Shown here in pieces: positions 5,634-14,016 of a stretch of DNA of 64,000 bases. Numbering within the stretch: the stretch's first letter is position 1; every line of letters begins with the position of its first letter. Origin of the DNA: JBHGYD01 sp041920415 (GTDB taxonomy: Bacteria > Bacillota > Bacilli > Bacillales > Anoxybacillaceae); NCBI GenBank assembly GCA_041920415.1, contig JBHGYD010000003.1, positions 1-64,000 of the forward strand. The letters run 5' to 3'. The position numbers and the translations under genes were made by a program. The notes under the pieces are model-generated. The model did no database searches. It was not told the DNA's origin and was given only the letters and a program-made list of their open reading frames with translations.

Positions 5634-7502
5634 TTACATAACCCTCTTAAACATTTTTTCAAGTTCATATGTGGAAAAATGGATGATAATCGGTCGTCCG
5701 TGCGGGCATGTGAACGGGTCAGACGTTTTCCGAAGCGATTCGAGCAACGCGAAAATTTCATCATTCCGCAAATGTTGGTTCGCTTTGATCGATTGCTTGC
5801 AGCTCATTAAAATTGCCGCTTCTTCACGCAGTTGTTTGAGATCGACCTTTTTCATCGCCAATACTTGCTCGATCATTTCTTCGATAATCGCGGCTTCCTC
5901 TCCTTTTGGAAACCATTGTGGATGCGAGCGAACGATAAAACTGTTATGGCCGAACGGTTCAAGGAAAACGCCGCATTTGGCTAATTCCTCGCGGTGTGCG
6001 TCAATAATCAAATACTCATTCGTTGAATATTGAAACGTCAACGGCACAAGCAGTTCTTGTACCTCGTTTGTTACTTCGCCAACCTTTTCGCGAAAATATT
6101 CGTATTTAATCCGTTCTTGAGCGGCGTGTTGGTCAATAATATACAATCCGTTCTCATTTTGCGCCAAAATGTAGGTGCCGTGCATTTGTCCAATCGGGTA
6201 CAGCGGTGGAATTCTTTCTTCTTGTCTATGTTCCTCTTCTTCACATTCTACGTTTGGATTCTGCTCAAACTCTATGTTCTCTTCGTTATCATTGTCAACC
6301 TGATCTTCTGTTTGGAAACCGATTTCTTCTTTTTCTTCCGGGAACAACATGTCGAATGATTCTTCCACTGTCGGCAACTCATTTTTTGTTTGTTCAAATA
6401 AAGTCGAAACAATAGGAGTTGCAACAACCGGTTCTTTGACGACGTGTTCAAATGTCAACGTTTGTTGTTCCGCTTTCGTTTTTTCCGTCCGTTTTACTGT
6501 CATTTCCGGAATGAGCGTTCTTGATTGAAACGCTTCGCGAATGGCCGTTTCGATCAACTCGTTTAATTCTGTTTCTTTGCTGAAACGCACTTCGAGTTTT
6601 GCTGGATGGACATTCACATCAACAAGAATCGGGTCCATTTGAATGTTTAAAAAAGCGATCGGATAGCGACCGATTGGTAGTAGTGTATGATAGCCTGACT
6701 CTATCGCTTTCATAAGCGGAAAGTTTTTGACATAACGACCGTTGACAATCGTTGAAATGTAATTCCGCGAAGCGCGCGTAACTTCCGGCAAGGAAATGTA
6801 ACCGTCAATCGTAAAATCAAGCGACTCGGCGTGAAGCGGAATCATTTTTTTGGCAATCGCCATGCCATAAATCGCCGCGAGCACTTGGCGAACATCGCCG
6901 TTTCCGTTCGTGTACAACAGTTGTTTGCCGTTATGTTTTAAGCGAAACGAAATGTTTGGATGCGCAAGCGCAAGACGATTCAGCAAATCGGTCACATGTC
7001 CAAGTTCTGTATGGACCGTTTTCATATATTTTAAGCGCGCCGGCGTATTGAAAAATAGATTGGATACAGTAATATCTGTTCCTTTTCGGCTGTTCGTACG
7101 CTCGTGCTTAATAAGTTGTCCACCTTTGAGCACAACGAGGGTGCCCGGTCCATTACCCGTGCTCGTTTTCATTTCGACTTCGGACACGGAAGCGATACTT
7201 GGAAGCGCCTCGCCGCGAAAGCCGAGTGTGCGAATGCGGAACAAATCATTCTCGTCTTTTATTTTGCTTGTCGCATGCCGTTCAAAGGCAACAAGACAGT
7301 CATCTTCTTCCATTCCTTCCCCATTATCAACAACGCGAATTTTCGCAAGTCCCGCTTCCTCAAGTTCCACTTCAATAACCGTGCTGCCGGCGTCAATCGC
7401 GTTTTCCACCAACTCTTTGACAACGGAAGCTGGGCGTTCGACCACTTCCCCGGCAGCGATTTTGTTCGAAAGATTGTCATCGAGCTTGCGAATTTTCCCC
7501 AT
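5634..7502 (-). CDS. mutL: DNA mismatch repair endonuclease MutL
   Basis: A 622-residue protein. The N-terminal GHKL ATPase has all its motifs: NKIAAGEV…ELVENAIDAG, DNGEGM, TLGFRGEAL and the transducer segment …NGRYVKNFPL. A Glu-rich, poorly conserved linker spans roughly residues 370-430. The C-terminal domain carries the endonuclease motif DQHAAQE-x4-E near residue 457 and CPHGRP near the end, as in bacteria that lack MutH. It acts after MutS to nick the new strand. Its start lies 31 bp after the mutS stop, so the two form one operon. Synteny with B. subtilis ends here. Confidence 0.98.
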   Translation of the reverse strand: MGKIRKLDDNLSNKIAAGEVVERPASVVKELVENAIDAGSTVIEVELEEAGLAKIRVVDNGEGMEEDDCLVAFERHATSKIKDENDLFRIRTLGFRGEALPSIASVSEVEMKTSTGNGPGTLVVLKGGQLIKHERTNSRKGTDITVSNLFFNTPARLKYMKTVHTELGHVTDLLNRLALAHPNISFRLKHNGKQLLYTNGNGDVRQVLAAIYGMAIAKKMIPLHAESLDFTIDGYISLPEVTRASRNYISTIVNGRYVKNFPLMKAIESGYHTLLPIGRYPIAFLNIQMDPILVDVNVHPAKLEVRFSKETELNELIETAIREAFQSRTLIPEMTVKRTEKTKAEQQTLTFEHVVKEPVVATPIVSTLFEQTKNELPTVEESFDMLFPEEKEEIGFQTEDQVDNDNEENIEFEQNPNVECEEEEHRQEERIPPLYPIGQMHGTYILAQNENGLYIIDQHAAQERIKYEYFREKVGEVTNEVQELLVPLTFQYSTNEYLIIDAHREELAKCGVFLEPFGHNSFIVRSHPQWFPKGEEAAIIEEMIEQVLAMKKVDLKQLREEAAILMSCKQSIKANQHLRNDEIFALLESLRKTSDPFTCPHGRPIIIHFSTYELEKMFKRVM

Positions 7503-7533
7503 CGTCTCACCCCCTTACATTACTTTTTCTTTT

Positions 7534-10125
7534 TTACTTCAACATTTTTTGAATTTCATATAGTTGGTTTAACGCCTGAAGCGGTGTCATATCAAGTAAA
7601 TTAAGTGATTGAATGAGCTTAATTGTTTCTTTCTCTTTTTTGGAGAGCGTTTTTTCTTCTTTTTCTTTTGGGCTTGCCTCTTCAACGAACATGCTTAGCT
7701 GCTCAAACTGTTGTTTCGGCTCGCTTATTGACGGTTGTTTCGGCTTCTCACCATTTTGTTCTAAATCAGCCAAAATTTCTTGCGCTCGCGCGATCAAGTC
7801 GTCCGGAAGCTCCGCTAATTCGGCAACATGAATGCCGTAGCTTTTATCCGCCGGTCCCTCTTTAATTTTATGAAGAAACACAACTTTGCCGTTTTCTTCG
7901 ACGGCGCTGACATGAACGTTCTTTAGTTGCGAAAGCGACTCCTCAAGCACGGTCAATTCGTGATAGTGTGTGCTGAACAACGTCTTTGCGCCAATTTTGT
8001 CATGAATGTACTCAATGATGGCTTGCGCCAACGCCATACCGTCATATGTTGAAGTACCGCGGCCGATTTCATCAAATAAAATGAGGCTGTTTTGCGTCGC
8101 ATGGACAATCGCATTGCGCGCTTCCAACATTTCGACCATGAACGTACTTTGCCCGGAAATTAAATCGTCCGCTGCGCCGATGCGTGTAAACACTTGGTCA
8201 AAAATCGGCAAAACGGCTTCGCTTGCCGGTACAAAGCAACCGATTTGCGCTAAAATAGCCGTTAAGGCAATTTGCCGCATATAAGTGCTTTTACCGGACA
8301 TGTTCGGTCCAGTAATTAATAAAATTTCTCTGCCTTCATTCATAAAGCAATCGTTTGGCACATATACTTGTGCTCCCAACACTTTTTCTACAACAGGGTG
8401 ACGGCCGTCTTTGATAACCATTTCCCTGTTTTCCGAAAAGCGTGGTTTTGTATAGTGGCGCTCTTCGCTCACTGTTGCAAAGCATTGCAAGACGTCAAGC
8501 TGACTAATGATTTTTGCTAATTTCTGCAAACGTGGAATAAATTGTTTCACCTGCTCGCGAATCTCAACAAACAATTGATATTCAAGTTCGATACTCTTTT
8601 CTTCCGCTTCTAAAATGAGCGCTTCTTTTTCTTTCAATTCTTGCGTGATAAAACGTTCCGCATTCGCAAGTGTCTGCTTCCGCTCATAACGACCTTCCGG
8701 CAATAAATGAAGGTTGGCTTTCGTCACTTCGATATAATAACCAAAGACACGGTTATAGCCGATTTTTAATGATTTAATTCCGGTTAGTTCCCGTTCTTTG
8801 CTCTCTAGTTGCGCAATCCACGATTTGCCGTTGCGGCTTGCGTCACGGAATCGGTCTAATGTTTCGTTATAGCCGTCTTTAATAATATCGCCCTCTTTGA
8901 CGGAGAGTGGCGGATTGTCTTGAATTGCTTTTTCTAAAAGGTCCACAAGTTCACCGCACGGGTCAATTTCCCGGGCAAGTTCTTGAGCATCCTCGTTTTC
9001 AAGCTTCTCGACTACCGCTTTAATTTCCGGTACTTGCTGGAGCGATTTTTTCAATTGGATTAAGTCGCGAGCATTAACGTTTCCAAACGCAACCCGGCCG
9101 GCCAACCGTTCTAAATCATAGACATTGCGAAGAAGCTCACGAAGTTCTTGACGCTCAAAATAATGGTTCATTAACGTTTCAACCATGTTTAAACGACATT
9201 CAATTTTCGCGCGATCCAACAGCGGACGATCAATCCATTGTTTTAACATGCGTCCACCCATGGCCGTCATCGTTTCGTCAAGAAGCCATAAAAGCGAGCC
9301 TTTTCTTCCTTTCGCGCGGATCGTTTCTGTCAACTCAAGGTTGCGCTTTGAATATAAATCGATTTTCATGTATTGATTGACTTGATACATTTGAACAGGC
9401 TGCAAATGATCAAGGCTTCGTTTTTGCGTTTTTAACAAATAATTTAATAAGCGAGCAAACGTAATTTTTAATTTATCTTGTTCAAGAGAGCGGGAGATCG
9501 TTTGAAACACTTCGGGGATTGCTGTTTCATCTTCATAGGAAATCGTGACATCATAGCGCTCTTTCAATTTCTGATACGCCTCTTCGGAAAATTTCGAAGA
9601 AACAACGATTTCCCGTGTGCCAATGGAATACACTTCATTCATGACCTCTTCTAGTGAGGTAAGCATCGTAATTCGGTTTTCCCCCGTCGACAAATCGGTA
9701 TAGGCAAATCCGTATGTACCATCGGCAAAATCCGTTAATGTGGACAAATAGTTGTTTTCCTTATCCGCAAGCCCCTTGCCTTCCATGACGGTACCTGGCG
9801 TAATCAGTTGAACGACTTCGCGGCGAACGACGCCTTTGGCCGCTTTCGGGTCTTCGACTTGCTCGCAAATCGCGACTTTGTACCCTTTGGCAATGAGCTG
9901 CTCAATATATCCTTGCGCCGAATGATACGGAACGCCGCACATCGGAATGCGCTCTTGTGCGCCGCCATCGCGGCTTGTGAGCGTAATTTCCAACTCTTGT
10001 GCCGCTTTGATGGCATCATCAAAAAACATTTCATAAAAATCTCCTAGACGAAAAAATAAAAAGGCATCTTGATATTGTGCCTTAATGTCCAAATATTGCT
10101 GAATCATCGGCGTATACATTGCCAT
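7534..10125 (-). CDS. mutS: DNA mismatch recognition protein MutS
   Basis: An 863-residue protein of usual family length. The N-terminal mismatch-binding domain has the Phe30-Tyr-Glu32 motif (…RLGDFYEMF…) that wedges into the mispair. Connector, lever and clamp domains follow. The C-terminal ABC-type ATPase has Walker A GPNMSGKST, Walker B LFDEIGRGTST and the STHYHEL switch. A clamp-binding-like QLSMF lies in the tail. MutS finds mispairs and recruits MutL. It is the first gene of the mutS-mutL unit and follows the cotE terminator by about 60 bp. Confidence 0.98.
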   Translation of the reverse strand: MAMYTPMIQQYLDIKAQYQDAFLFFRLGDFYEMFFDDAIKAAQELEITLTSRDGGAQERIPMCGVPYHSAQGYIEQLIAKGYKVAICEQVEDPKAAKGVVRREVVQLITPGTVMEGKGLADKENNYLSTLTDFADGTYGFAYTDLSTGENRITMLTSLEEVMNEVYSIGTREIVVSSKFSEEAYQKLKERYDVTISYEDETAIPEVFQTISRSLEQDKLKITFARLLNYLLKTQKRSLDHLQPVQMYQVNQYMKIDLYSKRNLELTETIRAKGRKGSLLWLLDETMTAMGGRMLKQWIDRPLLDRAKIECRLNMVETLMNHYFERQELRELLRNVYDLERLAGRVAFGNVNARDLIQLKKSLQQVPEIKAVVEKLENEDAQELAREIDPCGELVDLLEKAIQDNPPLSVKEGDIIKDGYNETLDRFRDASRNGKSWIAQLESKERELTGIKSLKIGYNRVFGYYIEVTKANLHLLPEGRYERKQTLANAERFITQELKEKEALILEAEEKSIELEYQLFVEIREQVKQFIPRLQKLAKIISQLDVLQCFATVSEERHYTKPRFSENREMVIKDGRHPVVEKVLGAQVYVPNDCFMNEGREILLITGPNMSGKSTYMRQIALTAILAQIGCFVPASEAVLPIFDQVFTRIGAADDLISGQSTFMVEMLEARNAIVHATQNSLILFDEIGRGTSTYDGMALAQAIIEYIHDKIGAKTLFSTHYHELTVLEESLSQLKNVHVSAVEENGKVVFLHKIKEGPADKSYGIHVAELAELPDDLIARAQEILADLEQNGEKPKQPSISEPKQQFEQLSMFVEEASPKEKEEKTLSKKEKETIKLIQSLNLLDMTPLQALNQLYEIQKMLK

Positions 10126-10180
10126 GTTTCTCCTCCAACTCTGACAATCTCACTTTTTTTATTATAGCAAGTGACAAAAG

Positions 10181-10207
10181 AAAAAACTAGGAATAATCCT
10201 AGTTTTA
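10181..10207 (-). terminator. Terminator of cotE
   Basis: AAAACTAGGA and TCCTAGTTTT form a compact stem overlapping the cotE stop codon, followed on the minus strand by TTTTTTCTTTTG. Confidence 0.8.
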
Positions 10208-10753
10208 TTCTTCATCGCCAAGAAGTAAATCCGGGCTTAAGTCTTCTAATTCATCATCATCGACATCATAGTCAAAATCATCATCTTCTTCACCGCGTCC
10301 GTCTGGGTGAACGGCCACCCATACTTTTGTTTCACCAATTACTTCCCCGATAAATTCTCTTTCGACTTGTACGACAATTTTGTTACCGTTTGGAGAAATC
10401 GTGCATTCTAAGCAGTTTGGCTGTTGGATGACGCGGACAATAATATCAGTGTCATCACTAATGACATCATCATTATCACGATACTTTAATTTCACGACAT
10501 CGGTATACGAAACCGTTTCGGTCACCACTTCTGTTTTCGTATTGTTATGGTATGAATACCATACGTTAATGTCGTAGTGCCCGTGAATTTCGATGGTACG
10601 ATCACGTTTTTTCGCCTCATAGCGATGGTTAATAATCCAGCATCCTAAAATGCTTGTCGGACGATTCGAAGCGGTAACTGTATGCGTCGATTGCGTAAAT
10701 TTACGCCCTTTACCTACGACCGCTTTCGTGATAACCTCTCTGTATTCAGACAT
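10205..10753 (-). CDS. cotE: Spore coat morphogenetic protein CotE
   Basis: 182 residues, close to the B. subtilis length. It begins MSEYREVITKAVVGKGRKF, contains the family's …STHTVTASNRPTSILGCWIINH… block, and ends in a very acidic tail (runs of Asp/Glu from about residue 155). CotE directs outer-coat assembly on the forespore surface, self-associates through its middle, and recruits coat proteins through the C-terminus. A σE-like promoter lies upstream. The gene stands alone between ricA and mutS, as in B. subtilis. Confidence 0.96.
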   Translation of the reverse strand: MSEYREVITKAVVGKGRKFTQSTHTVTASNRPTSILGCWIINHRYEAKKRDRTIEIHGHYDINVWYSYHNNTKTEVVTETVSYTDVVKLKYRDNDDVISDDTDIIVRVIQQPNCLECTISPNGNKIVVQVEREFIGEVIGETKVWVAVHPDGRGEEDDDFDYDVDDDELEDLSPDLLLGDEE

Positions 10754-10846
10754 ATGAGCAAACCCTCCTCAAATGAATCTTCATTTCATCCTATGCATCA
10801 TTGCGCCTAATGTGTACATAAATTTATAAGTAAATCCGTATAGTTC

Positions 10847-10873
10847 ATTGTATGCGGGTTTGCTCGATTATGT
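10847..10873 (-). promoter_or_regulatory. Probable σE promoter of cotE
   Basis: The minus strand reads ACATAAT (10873-10867), a 12-bp gap, then CATACAAT (10854-10847), an exact match to the σE -10 consensus CATACAnT. The -35 box is only approximate and the gap is a little short. It lies about 95 bp upstream of cotE, which B. subtilis transcribes from a σE promoter early in the mother cell (established knowledge). Confidence 0.45.
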
Positions 10874-10901
10874 GCCTATTTTTTCAATTTCAAGTGTTTA
10901 A

Positions 10902-10935
10902 CAAAAAAAGACGCCCCTATAAAGAAGAGGCGTCT
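10902..10935 (-). terminator. Terminator of the miaB-ricA operon
   Basis: AGACGCC (10909-10915) pairs with GGCGTCT (10929-10935), followed on the minus strand by TTTTTTTG. It begins 12 bp after the ricA stop. Confidence 0.85.
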
Positions 10936-10946
10936 CTTTCGGTCAT

Positions 10947-11375
10947 TTAGTGGCAGCCGCAGCCGTGATTTCTCATTTGTGCGCCTGTTTCTCCGCGCAA
11001 CAAGTCGCCGCCTGTTGATGTAATGATTTCATCGGCGACCGTCTTCGAAATGGTAGAAGCGACTAATTGAAGAAGATCGTTTACTTCCAATTGTGATTGT
11101 TGAAATTCATCGACAATTGGAATTTGTGACAACTCTTCGTAAATCGCATCAATTTCTGCTTCTACTTTTTTTAATGCTTCATGTTTGCCATAATGCTGAA
11201 GGTTGACAGCTTGCTTTTGGAGCGACTTAATTTGGTTAATCATCGTACGCACTTTTTCGTTTTGATTAATTTTTTCTTCCGCGCGTTTGAAAAAGTCGAC
11301 TTCCTCTGTTTCAGCGATCATTTTTGCTAATTCTTTTGCGCGCGCGATAATCTCATCTCTTGTATATTTTGCCAT
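10947..11375 (-). CDS. ricA: RicA (YmcA), subunit of the Ric complex that directs RNase Y
   Basis: 142 residues, mostly helical and charged, with a Cys-rich end (…MRNHGCGCH). Those C-terminal cysteines take part in iron-sulfur cluster binding in the RicA-RicF-RicT complex (family knowledge). The complex supports RNase Y mRNA maturation, biofilm formation, competence and sporulation. Its start is 1 bp from the miaB stop, so the two are co-transcribed. RNase Y itself (rny) is encoded about 7 kb away in this window. Confidence 0.93.
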   Translation of the reverse strand: MAKYTRDEIIARAKELAKMIAETEEVDFFKRAEEKINQNEKVRTMINQIKSLQKQAVNLQHYGKHEALKKVEAEIDAIYEELSQIPIVDEFQQSQLEVNDLLQLVASTISKTVADEIITSTGGDLLRGETGAQMRNHGCGCH

Positions 11376-11376
11376 C

Positions 11377-12966
11377 TTATTTCACCTCAATCGCTTCTTC
11401 TACCATTTCTCCGTTTAATGTCCATGTTTTTGCTTCTGTAATACGCACTTTCACAAGCTTACCAATCGCGGATTTTGGTCCTGTGAAGTTGACGAGCTTG
11501 TTTTTGCGCGTATAACCAGCAAGGACATCCGGATTGTTTTTACTTTCTCCTTCCACTAATACTTCGACAATCTTGCCTTCATATTCCTTCAATTTCTTTG
11601 CAGAAATTTCATTAACAAGCGCATTTAAACGTTGCAAACGCTCTTTTTTCACTTCCATTGGCACATTGTCGACCATTTTTGCGGCTGGCGTTCCTTCACG
11701 CGGTGAGTAAATAAACGTATAAGCGGAATCAAATTCTACTTCGCGATATAGCGATAATGTCTCCTCAAATTGTTCTTCTGTTTCGTTCGGGAAGCCGACA
11801 ATAATGTCCGTTGTTAGGGCAACATCCGGAATCGCCGCTTTAATTTTGCGAACAAGCTCTAAATAGTGCTCACGTGTATATTTGCGAGCCATGAGTTTTA
11901 AAATTTCCGTGCTTCCGGATTGGACTGGCAAGTGAATGTGTTCAACTAGGTTGCCGCGTTTTGCCAACACTTCGATTAAGCGATCGTCAAAGTCGCGCGG
12001 ATGGCTCGTTGTAAAACGAATGCGCGCAATATCAATTTTGCGAAGTTCGTCCATTAAGTCGCCTAAGCCGTATTTCATATCTGTGAAGTCTTTACCGTAG
12101 GCGTTAACGTTTTGCCCAAGAAGCGTGATTTCCTTGTAACCTTGCGCCGCTAAATGACGCACTTCTTGAATGATGTCCTCTGGACGACGGCTGCGCTCTT
12201 TTCCGCGCGTATAAGGCACAATACAGTACGTACAGAATTTGTCACAGCCGTACATAATGTTGACCCATGCTTTAATATTGCCTTTGCGTACTTTTGGAAG
12301 GTTTTCGATAACGTCTCCTTCTTTTGACCATACTTCGACAACCATTTCTTTGGACATGTACGCTTCTTTTAAAATGTAAGGTAAGCGGTGAATATTATGC
12401 GTACCGAAAATCATGTCCACATATTGGAATTGTTTTAAAATTTTGTTGACGACTGATTCTTCTTGGGACATACAGCCACATACACCTAGTAATAAATCTG
12501 GATTTTTTTGTTTTAGTGGCTTTAAGTGACCAATTTCCCCGAATACTTTGTTTTCCGCGTTTTCGCGAATCGCGCAAGTGTTTAAAAGAATGACGTTCGC
12601 GTCTTCCGGATTGTCAGTTGGTTCATACCCAAGCGCCATAAAAATACCGGCCATTACTTCTGTATCATGTTCATTCATTTGGCACCCATAAGTGCGAATA
12701 TAAAACTTGCGCCCAATCCCCATTCCTCTAAATTCTTCTGGAATGGTGAAGTCTTTATGATATTTGACTTCTTCTTTCCCACGTTTTTTTGCTTCTTTTA
12801 AATTTGGTGGGACAAAAACACTTGAAAAATATTTTTCATAGTCTTTACTTGTTTTTTGTTTGAGACGATTGATGTTTTCTTGTGCATCCAGAACGGATTT
12901 TTTGTCCGCTGGATTATCGGCTGTTTGAATGTGTCCTGTTTGTTCTAAACGTTGTTTTTCGTTCAT
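11377..12966 (-). CDS. miaB: tRNA-2-methylthio-N6-dimethylallyladenosine synthase MiaB
   Basis: A 529-residue radical-SAM methylthiotransferase that converts i6A37 to ms2i6A37 in tRNAs reading UNN codons. Domains in order: a Bacillus-type N-terminal extension (about 70 residues), the UPF0004 domain beginning …FYIRTYGCQMNEHD… with its auxiliary-cluster cysteines, the radical SAM core with C-x3-C-x2-C (YGCDKFCTYCIVPYTRG), and a TRAM domain at the end. I start it at the ATG at 12966 (MNEKQRLEQ), which has AAAGGAG 8 nt upstream; the longer frame to 13008 adds 14 non-family residues. It is followed directly by ricA. Confidence 0.96.
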   Translation of the reverse strand: MNEKQRLEQTGHIQTADNPADKKSVLDAQENINRLKQKTSKDYEKYFSSVFVPPNLKEAKKRGKEEVKYHKDFTIPEEFRGMGIGRKFYIRTYGCQMNEHDTEVMAGIFMALGYEPTDNPEDANVILLNTCAIRENAENKVFGEIGHLKPLKQKNPDLLLGVCGCMSQEESVVNKILKQFQYVDMIFGTHNIHRLPYILKEAYMSKEMVVEVWSKEGDVIENLPKVRKGNIKAWVNIMYGCDKFCTYCIVPYTRGKERSRRPEDIIQEVRHLAAQGYKEITLLGQNVNAYGKDFTDMKYGLGDLMDELRKIDIARIRFTTSHPRDFDDRLIEVLAKRGNLVEHIHLPVQSGSTEILKLMARKYTREHYLELVRKIKAAIPDVALTTDIIVGFPNETEEQFEETLSLYREVEFDSAYTFIYSPREGTPAAKMVDNVPMEVKKERLQRLNALVNEISAKKLKEYEGKIVEVLVEGESKNNPDVLAGYTRKNKLVNFTGPKSAIGKLVKVRITEAKTWTLNGEMVEEAIEVK

Positions 12967-13099
12967 AACAATCTCCTTTCTATAATAAAAACGCATACAC
13001 ACTATCATAGTATATAATTTGCGAACACTTTAAACAATACTGTTCATCAAATTGACCGTTTTTTCTCGTTCGGAATCGATTCCGAACAGATTATATTAA

Positions 13100-13139
13100 C
13101 AAAATAACTCCTAAACAGGCAATACCTGTCTAGGAGTTA
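13100..13139 (-). terminator. Terminator of korAB
   Basis: TAACTCCTA…CAGG and CCTG…TAGGAGTTA (13105-13139) form a long stem, followed on the minus strand by TTTTGTTAA. It lies 11 bp beyond the korB stop. Confidence 0.8.
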
Positions 13140-13149
13140 GTTATTTCCA

Positions 13150-14016
13150 TTACATAAATTCCGCGATTAGTTCATCAAATTTCTCTTTGCTTAACTGAAG
13201 ATCGGCATGCGCAAGCGGTGTTTCACTGTAACCATGGATTAAATCTTGGTACGATTTTTGTTCTTTATTTTGATAAATGAGACCTGTTACTAAGCCTTTA
13301 TGTTTCATTAATGTTTGCATCGCCATATTGCGATCGGATGGATCATAACCTTCAATTGTGCTTAAGCTTGTAAGGTTTTCTTTAAACCAGTCATATGTGT
13401 TGACTTTATTATAAGTCACGCACGGGCTGAATACGTTAATTAATGAGAAGCCTTTATGCTTAATGCCTTCTTCAATTAAATGCGTAAGTTCTTTTAAGTC
13501 GCTTGAGAAGCTTTGCGCTACGAATGTCGCCCCCGCGCTAAGCGCCATTTCCATAATGGATAAGGCTGGTTCTACAGAGCCTTGCGGCGTGCTTTTTGTT
13601 TTAAAGCCGACATCACTTCGAGGTGATGTTTGTCCTTTTGTTAAGCCGTAAATTTGGTTATCCATTACAATATATGTAATGTCAATGTTACGGCGAATTG
13701 CATGAATCGTATGGCCCATCCCAATCGCGAAGCCGTCACCATCACCACCGGCAGCGATTACCGTTAAATCGCGGTTTGCCATTTTAACACCTTGTGCGAT
13801 CGGTAACGCGCGACCGTGAATGCCATGGAAGCCGTAAGAATGAATGTACCCGGAGATACGTCCGGAACAGCCGATACCAGAAATAACCGCCAATTGATGT
13901 GGCTCTAAACCAACGTTTGCCGCTGCGCGTTGAATTGCCGCTTGAACAGAGAAGTCACCACAACCTGGACACCAGTTCGGTTTCACATTGTTACGGAAAT
14001 CTTTAAATGTCGCCAT
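13150..14016 (-). CDS. korB: 2-oxoacid:ferredoxin oxidoreductase, beta subunit (KorB type)
   Basis: A 288-residue thiamine-diphosphate subunit. The N-terminal WCPGCGDF supplies two cluster cysteines and GIGCSGR a third, for a 4Fe-4S centre. The TPP/Mg site is GGDGDGFAIG with a following Asn (…MDNQIYGLTKGQ…). With KorA it would oxidise 2-oxoglutarate (or another 2-oxoacid) with CoA, passing electrons to ferredoxin. The start is the ATG at 14016, which shares its A with the korA TAA (translational coupling) and has AAGGAG upstream; the ATG at 14037 is not favoured. Substrate is inferred from neighbours in other Bacillaceae. Confidence 0.92.
   Translation of the reverse strand: MATFKDFRNNVKPNWCPGCGDFSVQAAIQRAAANVGLEPHQLAVISGIGCSGRISGYIHSYGFHGIHGRALPIAQGVKMANRDLTVIAAGGDGDGFAIGMGHTIHAIRRNIDITYIVMDNQIYGLTKGQTSPRSDVGFKTKSTPQGSVEPALSIMEMALSAGATFVAQSFSSDLKELTHLIEEGIKHKGFSLINVFSPCVTYNKVNTYDWFKENLTSLSTIEGYDPSDRNMAMQTLMKHKGLVTGLIYQNKEQKSYQDLIHGYSETPLAHADLQLSKEKFDELIAEFM

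Noticed and set aside
5620..7604. Long plus-strand frames opposite mutL (for example 5620-6033, 6910-7563 and 7104-7604)
   Set aside because: They are shadows of the mutL frame, without ribosome-binding sites or recognisable domains. The same holds for other antisense frames across the backbone.
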